Shown here: positions 46,635 to 56,084 of the stretch, one piece after another
Layout: each line of letters opens with the position of its first letter
Position numbering within the stretch: the stretch's first letter is position 1
NCBI RefSeq assembly: GCF_963667685.1
Contig: NZ_OY763931.1
Span: 620,001 to 684,000 of the forward strand
DNA: 64,000 bases
Direction of reading: 5' to 3'
DNA from: Maridesulfovibrio sp.
Lineage (GTDB): Bacteria > Desulfobacterota > Desulfovibrionia > Desulfovibrionales > Desulfovibrionaceae
Position numbers and translations under genes: made by a program
The notes under the pieces: model-generated
Databases searched by the model: none
Seen by the model: only the letters and a program-made list of their open reading frames with translations
What the model was told of the DNA's origin: nothing

Positions 46635-48437
46635 ATGGCATTTGAATTTAATAGTGGCGATTTTTCGACATTGCCCGGTGTTTATCTGATGAAGGATTCT
46701 TCCGGACGCATTATATATGTAGGGAAGGCTCGTGAGTTGCGCAAAAGGTTGGCCTCCTATTTCAGGGCCTTTGACAAACATACGCCTAAGACCCGGGTGC
46801 TTGTTTCCAAAATTCATTCCATCGATACTCTTGTTACCGGGACTGAAAAAGAAGCCTTGTTGCTTGAGGCCAGTCTGATCAAGAAGCATAGGCCGCGTTA
46901 TAATGTTGTCCTGCGGGATGACAAGCAGTACGTCCTTTTTCAGCTGGACAAGAAATCAGATTTTCCACGACTGCGTATGACCCGCAAGGTTGTCCGGGAT
47001 GGTTCGGTCTATTTCGGTCCTTATACCTCCAGCTATTTTGCCCGCGAAACATGGAAAGTTCTTGGTAAAGTTTTTCCATTGCGTAAGTGTTCAGACTCTT
47101 CTTTTCGGAACCGAGTGCGGCCCTGCCTGTATTATGACATTGGTCAATGCCTTGGCCCGTGCGTAAATCTGGTTCCTCACAATGATTACATGGAACTGGT
47201 TCATCAGGTTGAGTTATTGCTTTCCGGCAAGGCTGGAGATTTGATTGGTTCTTTGCGGCGTCAGATGGAAGAGGCGTCCGAGGCCATGGAGTTTGAAGTG
47301 GCTGCGAAATTTCGTGACCAGATTAAGGCGATTCAGAAAACAATTGAAAAGCAGTCGGTAGTTCTAAATGAGCGCTCAGACATTGACGTAATTGCTTTGG
47401 CGGAATCTTCGCAGGGTGTAGGTCTTGGGTTGCTCTTTATTCGTAAAGGGCGCTTACTGGATAAGAAAAATTTTTTCTGGCCCGGGTTGAGCCTTGAAGA
47501 CGGCGAAGAAGTGTTGAACAGCTTTGTTTCCCAGTTCTATACCTCTACTAAATTCATACCCCCTAAGCTTTTCGTCCCTTTTGAATACGATATGCAGGGT
47601 GCAGCGGAGCTACTTAGTGAACGCAGCAAGTCCATAGTACGTATTATGACTCCTCACAGTGGCGAGGAAAAGCGGTTGCTTGAAATTGCCCGCAAGAACG
47701 CCGCGCTTGGAATCAAAGAAAAGGAAAACGACAATATCTTAGATATGTTGGCCGGGAAACTGAAGCTGTCCGGGCCGCCGAAGCGCATTGAATGTATTGA
47801 TGCTTCTCATCTGGGCGGGGAGGGTATGCGTGTAGGTATGGTTGTTTTCGAAGAAGCCAAGTCTGAAAAATCGCAATACCGTACTTACGTTTTCCCAGAG
47901 CTGGAGCATTCTTCGGATGACTACGCCGCCTTGTTTCATTGGGTAATCAAGCGAATTGATTCCGGACCGCCTTGGGCGGACCTTATATTAATAGATGGTG
48001 GTAAAGGCCAGCTTGCGTCAGTCGAGAAAGCTTTTGCCGAAAACTGGAAATATGAAGAGCCTATCCCGCATTTGGCTTCAATCGCCAAAGGCCCGACCCG
48101 TAAGGCCGGGGAGCTTGAAGATCGTATTTTCCGGCCCGGACGCAAGAATCATCTGCCGCTAAAAGGCGGTAGCCCGGAATTGCTATACCTGCAGCGGGTT
48201 CGCGATGAAGCTCATCGTTTTGTTATCGGCAGGCAGCGGAAATCCCGCAAGCAGAAAGTTCTGCAAAGTGAAGTGCTATCCCTACCCGGAATCGGACCGA
48301 AGACCGCGCGTCTGCTCTGGGATGAGTTTGGATCGGTTCAAAAAATGAAAGAGGCTTCGGTTAAAGAACTATCCAATGTCCAAGGAATAGGAAAGAAAAG
48401 GGCGCAGCAGATATTCGATGCTTTTAAAGAGGTTTGA
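46635..48437 (+). CDS. uvrC: excinuclease ABC subunit C
   Basis: Makes the two incisions of nucleotide excision repair with UvrA/B. The GIY-YIG nuclease (GVYLMKDSSGRIIYVGKA) is followed by a CX-type cluster (CSDSSFRNRVRPCLYYDIGQC), a UvrB-binding UVR motif near residues 205-235, an RNase-H-like nuclease, and tandem helix-hairpin-helix motifs (LPGIGPKTARLLWDEFG, NVQGIGKKRAQQIFDAF). 600 residues, normal. Confidence 0.95.
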   Translation: MAFEFNSGDFSTLPGVYLMKDSSGRIIYVGKARELRKRLASYFRAFDKHTPKTRVLVSKIHSIDTLVTGTEKEALLLEASLIKKHRPRYNVVLRDDKQYVLFQLDKKSDFPRLRMTRKVVRDGSVYFGPYTSSYFARETWKVLGKVFPLRKCSDSSFRNRVRPCLYYDIGQCLGPCVNLVPHNDYMELVHQVELLLSGKAGDLIGSLRRQMEEASEAMEFEVAAKFRDQIKAIQKTIEKQSVVLNERSDIDVIALAESSQGVGLGLLFIRKGRLLDKKNFFWPGLSLEDGEEVLNSFVSQFYTSTKFIPPKLFVPFEYDMQGAAELLSERSKSIVRIMTPHSGEEKRLLEIARKNAALGIKEKENDNILDMLAGKLKLSGPPKRIECIDASHLGGEGMRVGMVVFEEAKSEKSQYRTYVFPELEHSSDDYAALFHWVIKRIDSGPPWADLILIDGGKGQLASVEKAFAENWKYEEPIPHLASIAKGPTRKAGELEDRIFRPGRKNHLPLKGGSPELLYLQRVRDEAHRFVIGRQRKSRKQKVLQSEVLSLPGIGPKTARLLWDEFGSVQKMKEASVKELSNVQGIGKKRAQQIFDAFKEV

Positions 48438-48518
48438 TTATATCTTTTTCAGACATGATATCCTCTTTCCATAAGAAGTTTGACTTGGCTTTGCATACTT
48501 TTTTAATAGCCCTTAAAT

Positions 48519-48557
48519 TAAAGGACCGTAATATCGGATTGATATTACGGTCCTTTT
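48519..48557 (+). terminator. terminator of uvrC
   Basis: Fifteen-base arms, AAGGACCGTAATATC (48521-48535) and complement (48541-48555), with a T tail. Confidence 0.93.
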
Positions 48558-48579
48558 GTCTGTGATTTTATAAAAATAC

Positions 48580-48665
48580 ACGGCGAAGCCCTAATATAAA
48601 GTTTTGGGATTCTTAACCCCTTTTCCAAAAGGGTTTAAGGCTCCCGGCAGGGCCGCCGGAGGCAT
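48580..48665. repeat. dispersed hairpin element, member 4 (reverse orientation)
   Basis: Read on the minus strand it matches the start of member 1: CTGCCGGGAGCC, TTAAACCCTTTTGG, AAAAGGGGTTAAGAATCCC and a trailing CTTC. It ends on the plus strand in GCCGCCGGAGGC, just beyond the stop of the UPF0173 gene. Confidence 0.65.
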
Positions 48666-48666
48666 T

Positions 48667-49350
48667 CTAAATCTCTTGTCCTTTGCCAACTTCGAGTTCG
48701 ACAACTTTGCAGTTGGGAGCAAATTCGGCGCATGCTTTTTTGAAATCAACGGCATCCTGTTCAAGGATGGGGAATGTGCCGAAATGCATGGGGATGGCGG
48801 TTTTGCAATTCAGCAGCTTGCAGGCATAAGCGGCATCTTTTGAATCCATGGTGAACCAACCGCCGGTAGGCAGCAGGGCAACATCGATATCGTGTAGTTT
48901 TCCAAAAAGTTCCATGCTGGCGAAAAGCCCTGTATCCCCTGCGAAATAGACGCAAAAATCATCTTCGTAAGTGAGAATGAATCCGGAAGGTGCTCCTGTG
49001 GCGGAGGAGTGCATGGCCTGCACCATTTTGATTTTGATCCCGGCTACGGATACAGTTCCGCCGATGTTCATGCCAATCAGCTTTTCCTGATCAACTCCCT
49101 GTTCAATCATTTTTTCCAGTAGATCAAAAATGCAGACCAGTGTAGCTCCGGTGGCTTTGCAGATTTCAACTGCCTGTCCGATATGGTCGCCGTGATCGTG
49201 AGTTACCAGCACGGCGTCTGCTTTGCTGATGGATTCCCATGTTGCGGAAGCCTTGGGATTACCTTCGAAAAAGGGATCGATGATAATTGTTTTGTCGTCA
49301 GACTGGATGGTGAAATTGGAATGGCCGTTCCATGTGAATACGTGTTTCAT
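48667..49350 (-). CDS. UPF0173 metal-dependent hydrolase
   Basis: Metallo-beta-lactamase-fold protein of 227 residues with the metal motif THDHGDHIG and downstream metal ligands in HSSATGAPSGF and FAGDTGLF. The family substrate is unknown. Starts three bases after the ubiX stop and is co-transcribed. Confidence 0.88.
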   Translation of the reverse strand: MKHVFTWNGHSNFTIQSDDKTIIIDPFFEGNPKASATWESISKADAVLVTHDHGDHIGQAVEICKATGATLVCIFDLLEKMIEQGVDQEKLIGMNIGGTVSVAGIKIKMVQAMHSSATGAPSGFILTYEDDFCVYFAGDTGLFASMELFGKLHDIDVALLPTGGWFTMDSKDAAYACKLLNCKTAIPMHFGTFPILEQDAVDFKKACAEFAPNCKVVELEVGKGQEI

Positions 49351-49353
49351 GCT

Positions 49354-49932
49354 TTACCTCTTTGATTCTTCGCCCCACGCACGGTATAAATTGTGTGGGA
49401 TTTGCATTTGTTCTAAAACTCTACCTGCCATGTGTGCTGCCATGTCATCAATGCTTTTGGGGGCATGATAAAAACCAGGTGACGCTGGCATAATTGTGGC
49501 CCCGGCAAGGGTTGCGGTTTCCATGTTGCGTATGTGGATCAGGTTGAGCGGGGTTTCGCGGGTAACAAGAATAAGTTTCCGCCGTTCTTTGAGGCAGACG
49601 TCCGCGGCCCGGTGAATCAGGTTGTTGCCCAATCCTTGGGCTACTGCCGCAAGTGTAGCCATGGAGCAGGGGCAGATTATCATGCCTGCATGTTGCCATG
49701 AACCGCTGGCAGGAGGTGCGGCAATATTCTCCTGCGGATAGACGAAATCTGCGCATCCGGTCAGGTCTTCAGGTTTGAAGTCTGTTTCAAGTTCCATCAC
49801 CTTCAGGGCAGCATTGGAAATTATCAAATGCAATTCAATATTATCCAATGTGCGCAGATGCTGGGCCAGTTTCACCGCATATATTGTTCCACTGGCTCCG
49901 CTGGCGGCGAGGATTATTTTTTTAGTGTCCAT
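49354..49932 (-). CDS. ubiX: flavin prenyltransferase UbiX family
   Basis: Makes prenylated FMN, the cofactor of UbiD-type decarboxylases. The N-terminus has the GASGTIYA FMN-binding loop, ISNAALKVMELE, and CPCSMATLAAVAQG with RETPLNLIHIRNM following, all family signatures. 192 residues from the ATG at 49932; the frame extends upstream without support. Two genes downstream code unrelated functions. Confidence 0.9.
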   Translation of the reverse strand: MDTKKIILAASGASGTIYAVKLAQHLRTLDNIELHLIISNAALKVMELETDFKPEDLTGCADFVYPQENIAAPPASGSWQHAGMIICPCSMATLAAVAQGLGNNLIHRAADVCLKERRKLILVTRETPLNLIHIRNMETATLAGATIMPASPGFYHAPKSIDDMAAHMAGRVLEQMQIPHNLYRAWGEESKR

Positions 49933-50129
49933 ATTTATAAGGATACTCCTTTTCTGCTTGTCGATGCAGAGATTTAAATTACAACATGGTATATTTGATG
50001 ACAAGGAGAAGAATATAGGATTTTGCTACTTGGAATTTCTTGAACTTTTGTCAACCTTATGCGAGTAGGAACCCACCCACACAAAAAATTATTTTCCACA
50101 AGACAAAAACAGCTTACGGAGTAAAATTT

Positions 50130-51311
50130 ATGGTCACTCTTGGAACTGCCGGAACTGCTTCCGCCCGCAAAATGATGCTGCTCGGCGGTGGCGAGCTTGG
50201 TAAAGAAGTTGTCGTTGAAGCTCAGCGCCTTGGCGTTGAGGTAATTGTCGTGGACAGGTATGAAAATACCCCGGCCATGCAGGTAGCGCACCGCAGTTAT
50301 GTTATTTCAATGCTTGATGCTGCTGAACTACGCCGTGTTGTTGAAACTGAAAAGCCTGATTTCATCGTGCCTGAAATCGAGGCCATTGCCACCGAAACCC
50401 TGCTCGAACTTGAGAAGGAAGGTTTCAACGTAGTTCCTACCGCCCGCGCTACCCGCCTGACCATGGATCGCGAAGGCATCCGCCGTCTGGCTGCCGAGGA
50501 AGTCGGCCTGAAAACTTCTCCCTACAAATTTGCGGATACCAAGGAAGAGTACCTCGAAGCATTGAAAGAAATCGGCATTCCCTGCGTTATCAAGCCGGTT
50601 ATGAGTTCTTCCGGGAAAGGGCAGAGCACCGTAAAATCCGAAGCAGATATCGACCGTGCATGGGATTACTCTCAGTCCGGCGGCAGAACCGGAGAAGGGC
50701 GTATCATCGTCGAAAGCTTTGTCGATTTCGATTATGAAATCACTCTGCTGACCGTGCGCCATGCAGGTGGCACTTCCTACTGCGCACCCATCGGACACCG
50801 TCAGGATGATGGTGATTACCGTGAATCATGGCAGCCGCAGCCCATGTCAGAAGCCGCACTTGCCAAGGCTCAGGACTATGCGCTGAGAATTACCGATGCC
50901 CTCGGCGGCAGGGGAATTTTCGGCGTGGAGCTTTTTGTTAAGGGTGAGGATGTTATTTTCAGCGAAGTTTCCCCGCGCCCACACGATACCGGACTGGTGA
51001 CAGTAATTTCGCAGGATTTGAGTGAATTTGCTCTGCATGTCCGCGCTATTATGGGACTGCCTGTTCCCGCTATCCGTCAGTATAGTCCGGCGGCATCCAG
51101 TGTCATCCTTTCCAACGGTAAATCCGCAGCACCCGCTTTCGCTAATGTGGATAAGGCTCTTGAAGAAGCCGACACTAAAGTCCTCATCTTTGGTAAAGGG
51201 GAATGTGACGGTGTGCGCCGTCTCGGTGTTGCCCTTGCTCTTGGTGAAGATGTGGAAGACGCAAAAGCGCGTGCTATACGTGCTTCCTCTGCTGTTGAAG
51301 TTGAATATTAA
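50130..51311 (+). CDS. purT: formate-dependent phosphoribosylglycinamide formyltransferase
   Basis: ATP-grasp enzyme for GAR formylation with formate. [25 protein letters not shown] begins the PreATP-grasp fold. The ATP-grasp core has [14 protein letters not shown] and [13 protein letters not shown]. 393 residues from ATG 50130, preceded by GGAG. The frame is open to 50040 but lacks support. Confidence 0.94.
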   Translation: MVTLGTAGTASARKMMLLGGGELGKEVVVEAQRLGVEVIVVDRYENTPAMQVAHRSYVISMLDAAELRRVVETEKPDFIVPEIEAIATETLLELEKEGFNVVPTARATRLTMDREGIRRLAAEEVGLKTSPYKFADTKEEYLEALKEIGIPCVIKPVMSSSGKGQSTVKSEADIDRAWDYSQSGGRTGEGRIIVESFVDFDYEITLLTVRHAGGTSYCAPIGHRQDDGDYRESWQPQPMSEAALAKAQDYALRITDALGGRGIFGVELFVKGEDVIFSEVSPRPHDTGLVTVISQDLSEFALHVRAIMGLPVPAIRQYSPAASSVILSNGKSAAPAFANVDKALEEADTKVLIFGKGECDGVRRLGVALALGEDVEDAKARAIRASSAVEVEY

Positions 51312-51615
51312 GTCAATCAGATATAAATTCTCGTAAGCTCCCTCAGTGCCTTTTTGGGTATTGAAGGAGCTTTTTTCTTTAAGTGTTACTTTAAGAAAAA
51401 AGCTTTCTGGTTTTTATTGACACAACTCGAAAAGATGCGCATTTTATGGGCTCGGTAACGCGAAAGCGGAAAATTTTACGATTTGATTGCTTTTTAGATA
51501 GATAAGTAATTACTTCATTTGATTTTCAGAAATAAGTTCGAATAAGCACTCCGCATTGCGAAGATTCTTTTTACCCGGACTATATGTCTAACTCTTTATA
51601 TAGGAATATAGTACT
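51312..51615. other. intergenic region upstream of the antiporter gene
   Basis: About 300 bases without a gene. It holds the purT terminator. A TTGACA is present near 51418 but without a matching -10. AGGA precedes the antiporter ATG by 10 bases. Confidence 0.4.
51335..51377 (+). terminator. terminator of purT
   Basis: AAGCTCCCTCA and TTGAAGGAGCTT, one mismatch, then six T. Confidence 0.75.
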
Positions 51616-52920
51616 ATGAAACAGGAAGCAAACGGTTTGGCCCTAGCGCCACTGGCCCTATTTTTGGTGATATTTATTGGTACCGGATTTTTCCTGACCA
51701 TGAACGGAACCAGCATGGCTTTCTACCAGCTCTCCGCCACAGTCGCTATTCTGCCCGCAATTGCATGGGCTATCTGGATGGGAAAAGACAAGATCAACGA
51801 CAAAATTAATATTTTTCTGCGCGGAGCAGGCGAGCCGGGCATCATCACCATGTGCATGATTTATCTGCTGGCCGGGGGATTCGCATCCGTTGCCAAATCC
51901 ATCGGCGGTGTTGAGTCCACAGTAAACCTCGGGCTTTCCATCGTTCCTGCATCCATGGTTCTGCCCGGTCTGTTCGTCATAGCCGCTTTTATCGCGACCG
52001 CCATGGGTACTTCCATGGGAACCATTGCAGCAATCGCACCTATTGCTGTTGGTGTTGCCGGGAAGACTGATATTCCTTCCGCGCTGCTAATGGGAGCAGT
52101 TGTCGGTGGTGCAATGTTCGGTGATAACCTGTCTATGATTTCCGACACCACCATCGCCGCAACCCGCACACAGGGATGCCAGATGAGTGACAAGTTCAAG
52201 ATGAACTTTCTTATAGCACTTCCGGCTGCATTGGTAACAATCGTTATACTGTACCTTGCCGGGGAGGGCGGGCAGGTAGTCGCTGACGGCGGATACAGCC
52301 TGCTGAAGGTTCTGCCGTATATTACAATTCTGGTTATGGCTGTGCTTGGAGTTAACGTGTTTGTTGTTCTTGGAGTAGGTATCGTATTCACCGGAATGGT
52401 TGGATTCGTTTCTTTGGACAGCTTTAATCTGCTGACCTTTTCGCAGGACATATACAAAGGTTTTACCGGAATGCAGGAAATTCTGGTTCTGTCACTGCTG
52501 GTAGGTGGTCTTGGCGAGCTGATCAAATTCCACGGCGGTATCACTTACATTATTGATTTCATCGGCAAACTGACCAAAGGAACAAAGTCCACTAAAGCCG
52601 GGGAATTCAGCATCAGTGCTCTTTCCGTCCTGTCTGACCTTTGTACAGCGAACAATACCGTAGCCATTGTCCTCACCGGGGGCATGGCAAAGGAAATCGC
52701 CGAAAGCCACAATGTTGACCCGCGCCGCAGCGCAAGTCTGCTGGATATCTTTTCTTGCGTAGTGCAGGGGCTGATCCCTTATGGCGCACAAGTTCTGCTT
52801 GCAGGTTCCATCTCCGGTCTTTCCCCGCTCGAGATCATCGGCAACATGCACTACTGCTTTATCCTCGCAGTAGTGGCAGTGCTTAGCATTATGACCGGAT
52901 TTCCCAGAATCAGGAAATAG
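51616..52920 (+). CDS. NhaC-family Na+/H+ antiporter
   Basis: A 434-residue transporter with about 11 to 12 hydrophobic helices (PF03553 type). The signature segment GAVVGGAMFGDNLSMISDTT resembles NhaC, with substrate-site polar residues in ATAMGTSMGTIA. It exchanges sodium for protons or a metabolite. Its final 90 bases and terminator are duplicated at 55220-55377. No co-transcribed neighbour. Confidence 0.88.
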   Translation: MKQEANGLALAPLALFLVIFIGTGFFLTMNGTSMAFYQLSATVAILPAIAWAIWMGKDKINDKINIFLRGAGEPGIITMCMIYLLAGGFASVAKSIGGVESTVNLGLSIVPASMVLPGLFVIAAFIATAMGTSMGTIAAIAPIAVGVAGKTDIPSALLMGAVVGGAMFGDNLSMISDTTIAATRTQGCQMSDKFKMNFLIALPAALVTIVILYLAGEGGQVVADGGYSLLKVLPYITILVMAVLGVNVFVVLGVGIVFTGMVGFVSLDSFNLLTFSQDIYKGFTGMQEILVLSLLVGGLGELIKFHGGITYIIDFIGKLTKGTKSTKAGEFSISALSVLSDLCTANNTVAIVLTGGMAKEIAESHNVDPRRSASLLDIFSCVVQGLIPYGAQVLLAGSISGLSPLEIIGNMHYCFILAVVAVLSIMTGFPRIRK

Positions 52921-52990
52921 CTGATTCAGCTGATTTGGATATATAGATTTAAAAGTTCCCCGCAGCCTCTGGTTGCGGGGGATTTTTTTT
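52831..52990 (+). repeat. left-flank repeat, copy 1 (end of antiporter gene plus terminator)
   Basis: Last 30 codons of the antiporter gene and its terminator. A second copy lies 2389 bases downstream at 55220-55377. Confidence 0.9.
52956..52990 (+). terminator. terminator of the antiporter gene
   Basis: CCCCGCA (52958-52964) and TGCGGGG (52974-52980) with a run of eight T. Confidence 0.88.
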
Positions 52991-53105
52991 GTGGGTGAAG
53001 TTGTTATTCTGTATTGACGGATCGTATTTGTATCGTTAGCTTTTTATAAAGTTTTATTTGGGGAATTATTGGTTTGATTTTTATATATCGGGGAGGGGAA
53101 ATAAT

Positions 53106-55073
53106 ATGAATTCGACTCAGATATTTGATGCCGCTGTTGCTGCGCCGGGTGTTGCGTGGGGATGGTTTTTGGGATTGAATTTGGGTTTAAAACTTACATT
53201 TTTATGTGCAGTCTTTGGAGCGTATCCAGTTGTTATTCATATTTCTAATTTTTTTAAGGGTTCAAACAAACTAGATGATTCACAAAACTTAGCTGAAAAA
53301 CTATATGAAGACTTGAAACAAACCCAAGTTGCACTACAATTAAAAGATGAGGAAATAAAAGCTCTCAAAGAAGATATTGATGGTTTGCGTGAAGCACAAA
53401 AGAATCCTGAAGAAAAAAATTATGCAGCTAGGGCTGAAGCCGAACTTGCGAACGGTAAAATTGATTTGGCTAAGGCTTTTTCTGCTGAAGAAGCTGCGAA
53501 ACATCTAAAAGCTGGTGACGATAGTTATTTGAAAGAGGCGCCTCAGACACTACAATCAAAAGATGAGGAAATAAAAGCTCTCAAAGATGCTATTGATGGT
53601 TTGCGTGAAGCACAAAAGAATCCTGAAGAAAAAAATTATGCAGCTAGGGCTGAAGCCGAACTTGCGAACGGTAAAATTGATTTGGCTAAGGCTTTTTCTG
53701 CTGAAGAAGCTGCGAAACATCTAAAAGCTGGTGACGATAGTTATTTGAAAGAGGCGCCTCAGACACTACAATCAAAAGATGAGGAAATAAAAGCTCTCAA
53801 AGATGCTATTGATGGTTTGCGTGAAGCACAAAAGAATCCTAAAGAAAAAAATCATGCAGCTAGGGCTGAAGCAGAACTTGCGAACGGGAAAATTGATTTG
53901 GCTAAGGCTTTTTATGCTGAAGAAGCTGCGAAACACCTAAAAGCTGGTGACGATAGTTATTTGAAAGCAGCGGAAGCTTTGCGGCGTAAAGGTGCTTTGG
54001 ATTATATGAATAATCCAGCAGAGGCCATGAAAGCTTATCAAAAGTCAGTTGAACTTGATCCGAAGAGTGCTGACGGTTGGAATCAGCTGGGGTTATTGCA
54101 TCATTTGCTTGGTAATCTTAAATTAGCTGGAGATGCATTTAATGAGGTTCTGCAACTAAGCAACTCAGACAAGAGTATAAAAGCTGTTGCTTACGGCAAC
54201 CTCGGCGTGATCCGTAAGACTCAGGGTGACCTTGAAGGGGCGGAAGATTTTTATTTGAAAGCATTGGAAATCGATAAAGAGCTGGGTAGTAAAGAAGGCA
54301 TGGCTGCTGATTACGGCAACCTCGGCGTGATCCGTGATACTCAGGGTGACCTTGAAGGGGCGGAAGAGCTTTATTTGAAAGCTCTGGAAATAGATAAGGA
54401 GCTGGGGCGTAAAGAAGGCATGGCTATCCGTTACGGCAACCTCGGTCTAATCCGTGATACTCAGGGTGACCTTGAAGGGGCGGAAGAGCTTTATTTGAAA
54501 GCTCTGGAAATAGATAAGGAGCTGGGGCGTAAAGAAGGCATGGCTATCCGTTACGGCAACCTCGGTCTAATCCGTGCGGCTCAGGGTGACCTTGAAGGGG
54601 CGGAAGAGTTTTATAATAAGGCTCTTAAAATCGGCAAGGAATTAGGATCCAAAGAACGTATCGCAATTCAATACGGCAACCTCGGTATAATCCGTAAGAC
54701 GCAGGGTGACCTTGAAGGGGCGGAAGAGTTTTATTTGAAAGCTCTGGAAATAGATAAGGAGCTGGAGCGTAAAGAAGGCATGGCTATTCGTTACGGCAAC
54801 CTCGGTCTAATCCGTGCGACTCAGGGTGACCTTGAAGGGGCGGAAGAGTTTTACAATAAGGCTCTTAAAATCGGCAAGGAATTAGGATCCAAAGAACGTA
54901 TCGCAATTCAATACGGCAACCTCGGTGTTCTACGAGAGATTCGAAACGATTTGAAAGGGGCGGAAGATTACTGGCAACAATCCCTTGCCTTATACAAACA
55001 AATCGGCGCCGCACCTATGATCGAAAAAATTCAAGGCTGGCTGGACGAACTAGAAGCCAACAAAGACAATTAA
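53106..55073 (+). CDS. membrane-anchored TPR protein with internal tandem repeats
   Basis: A 655-residue protein, unassigned as a whole. One N-terminal transmembrane segment (about 18-50) is followed by helical coil, three 72-residue repeats (77-148, 149-220, 221-292), a TPR-like linker (about 290-360), and at least seven 40-residue tetratricopeptide repeats from Tyr363 (YGNLGVIRKTQGDLEGAEDF). TPR arrays are protein-binding scaffolds. The first 72-residue units are nearly identical in DNA, which indicates recent duplication. The ATG has GGAGGGG upstream. The sequence is AT-richer than its neighbours by eye. It lies between the two flanking repeats and seems an accessory gene. Confidence 0.85.
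   Translation: MNSTQIFDAAVAAPGVAWGWFLGLNLGLKLTFLCAVFGAYPVVIHISNFFKGSNKLDDSQNLAEKLYEDLKQTQVALQLKDEEIKALKEDIDGLREAQKNPEEKNYAARAEAELANGKIDLAKAFSAEEAAKHLKAGDDSYLKEAPQTLQSKDEEIKALKDAIDGLREAQKNPEEKNYAARAEAELANGKIDLAKAFSAEEAAKHLKAGDDSYLKEAPQTLQSKDEEIKALKDAIDGLREAQKNPKEKNHAARAEAELANGKIDLAKAFYAEEAAKHLKAGDDSYLKAAEALRRKGALDYMNNPAEAMKAYQKSVELDPKSADGWNQLGLLHHLLGNLKLAGDAFNEVLQLSNSDKSIKAVAYGNLGVIRKTQGDLEGAEDFYLKALEIDKELGSKEGMAADYGNLGVIRDTQGDLEGAEELYLKALEIDKELGRKEGMAIRYGNLGLIRDTQGDLEGAEELYLKALEIDKELGRKEGMAIRYGNLGLIRAAQGDLEGAEEFYNKALKIGKELGSKERIAIQYGNLGIIRKTQGDLEGAEEFYLKALEIDKELERKEGMAIRYGNLGLIRATQGDLEGAEEFYNKALKIGKELGSKERIAIQYGNLGVLREIRNDLKGAEDYWQQSLALYKQIGAAPMIEKIQGWLDELEANKDN
53334..53981 (+). repeat. three 216-bp tandem repeats inside the TPR gene
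   Basis: Units start at 53334, 53550 and 53766. The first two are almost identical; the third has a few changes (for example tat to cat, and tct to tat). Each encodes KDEEIKALKxxIDGLREAQ and the rest of a 72-residue coiled-coil-like unit. Confidence 0.93.
54192..55031 (+). repeat. seven 120-bp TPR repeats
   Basis: Units start at 54192 and recur every 120 bases through 54912. They share TACGGCAACCTCGG at the head, and several pairs are identical over most of their length, so the array is likely length-variable. Confidence 0.93.
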
Positions 55074-55109
55074 CCCTTTCCCAACAACTCCAACCCATAC
55101 ACCACAAAT

Positions 55110-55155
55110 AAGCGTGAAGCCCTATCAAAAGATAGAGTTTCACGCTTTTAAATTT
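55110..55155 (+). repeat. right-flank hairpin, copy 1 (terminator of the TPR gene)
   Basis: AAGCGTGAA and TTCACGCTT with inner CTATC-AAAA-GATAG, then TTTT. The same 46-base sequence with four substitutions lies at 55996-56041. Confidence 0.8.
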
Positions 55156-55219
55156 CCTATTCAAACAAATAATGCCGAAGGCGTCATCCAAATGAAATCT
55201 TCACAATCCCTACATAATT

Positions 55220-55309
55220 GATATCATCGGCAACATGCACTACTGCTTCATCCTCGCAGTAGTGGCAGTGCTCAGCATCATGACCGGATTTCCCAGAATC
55301 AGGAAATAG
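55220..55309 (+). pseudogene. remnant: last 30 codons of an antiporter gene
   Basis: Matches 52831-52920 with only a few differences. Within the shared coding part the changes ttt to ttc, ctt to ctc and att to atc are synonymous and the TAG stop is kept. No upstream part of the gene is present, so it cannot make a transporter. Confidence 0.85.
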
Positions 55310-55344
55310 CTGATTCTGCTGATTCGGATATATAGATTTAAAAG

Positions 55345-55377
55345 TTCCCCGCAGCCTCTGGTTGCGGGGGATTTTTT
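55345..55377 (+). terminator. copied antiporter terminator
   Basis: Same stem as 52956-52990, with six instead of eight T. It completes the left-flank repeat, copy 2, and stands at the 3' end of the ATPase gene. Confidence 0.8.
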
Positions 55378-55433
55378 GTGTAAGGAAAGATGTTGCGCTA
55401 TGCAAATAAACATAGTGCCTTCGCAATATATTA

Positions 55434-55970
55434 TTACGCATTTATATGTTTTAAAATGAAATCAACGCGTTCAGCGACAGACTTTTTGGGAACTGTTACT
55501 AATGAATATTCAAATTTATTATAGGCGCTAACCATTTCTTGATAGGTAGCGACTGCTTCATCGAAATCCTGCTTTCGTTCGTCATCATTTTCGAAAATAG
55601 ACTTCCACGGTGGAAAGATAAATATCTTGGGATTATATTTCAATTTGTTGCAATATTCCAACAACTCGTCAGAAATAGGGAGACCTTCAAGTAAGGAATA
55701 GCCATAAGAGTCTATAATACTTCTATCGCAGAAAATTAACTTATCCGTACACTTCTGACAGTTATAATTATCTACTTCTTTCCGCACCATTTCGTCGCGA
55801 AAAGCAATTTTATCATCCCAGGGTAAAGTTTTTCCGCCGATTTTCAACTGTTCCTGGATCACCTGACGTCCAACTTCAGCCATGCTGCGATAGCCCATAC
55901 CTATTAAATGATTAATTGTTGTCGTTTTTCCTGACCCCGGGCCACCAGTAAATACTATTAAATTATTCAT
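55434..55970 (-). CDS. AAA_28-like ATPase/kinase
   Basis: A 178-residue P-loop NTPase: NNLIVFTGGPGSGKTTTINHL is Walker A (first part about 3-18), with a Cys pair in NYNCQKC and the CDRSIIDSYGY segment that follows Walker B-like LIFC. It resembles the predicted-ATPase family near NadR-type kinases; the substrate is unknown. The ATG at 55970 was chosen because the P-loop then starts at residue 10. The longer frame to 56015 runs into the right-flank repeat. AT-rich and without operon partners, so probably an accessory gene. Confidence 0.78.
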   Translation of the reverse strand: MNNLIVFTGGPGSGKTTTINHLIGMGYRSMAEVGRQVIQEQLKIGGKTLPWDDKIAFRDEMVRKEVDNYNCQKCTDKLIFCDRSIIDSYGYSLLEGLPISDELLEYCNKLKYNPKIFIFPPWKSIFENDDERKQDFDEAVATYQEMVSAYNKFEYSLVTVPKKSVAERVDFILKHINA

Positions 55971-55995
55971 CTGAATATCCCTCAGCAAAGCAAAA

Positions 55996-56041
55996 AAGCG
56001 TGAAGCCCATCCCAAAGATAGAGTTTCACGCTTTTAAATTT
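55996..56041 (+). repeat. right-flank hairpin, copy 2
   Basis: Matches 55110-55155 at 42 of 46 positions. Here it lies upstream of the ATPase start rather than after a gene, so it no longer terminates a cognate gene. Confidence 0.8.
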
Positions 56042-56084
56042 ATAGCTATTTTAAGCGGTTGCCACGAATCAGCAGGAAAGTGGA

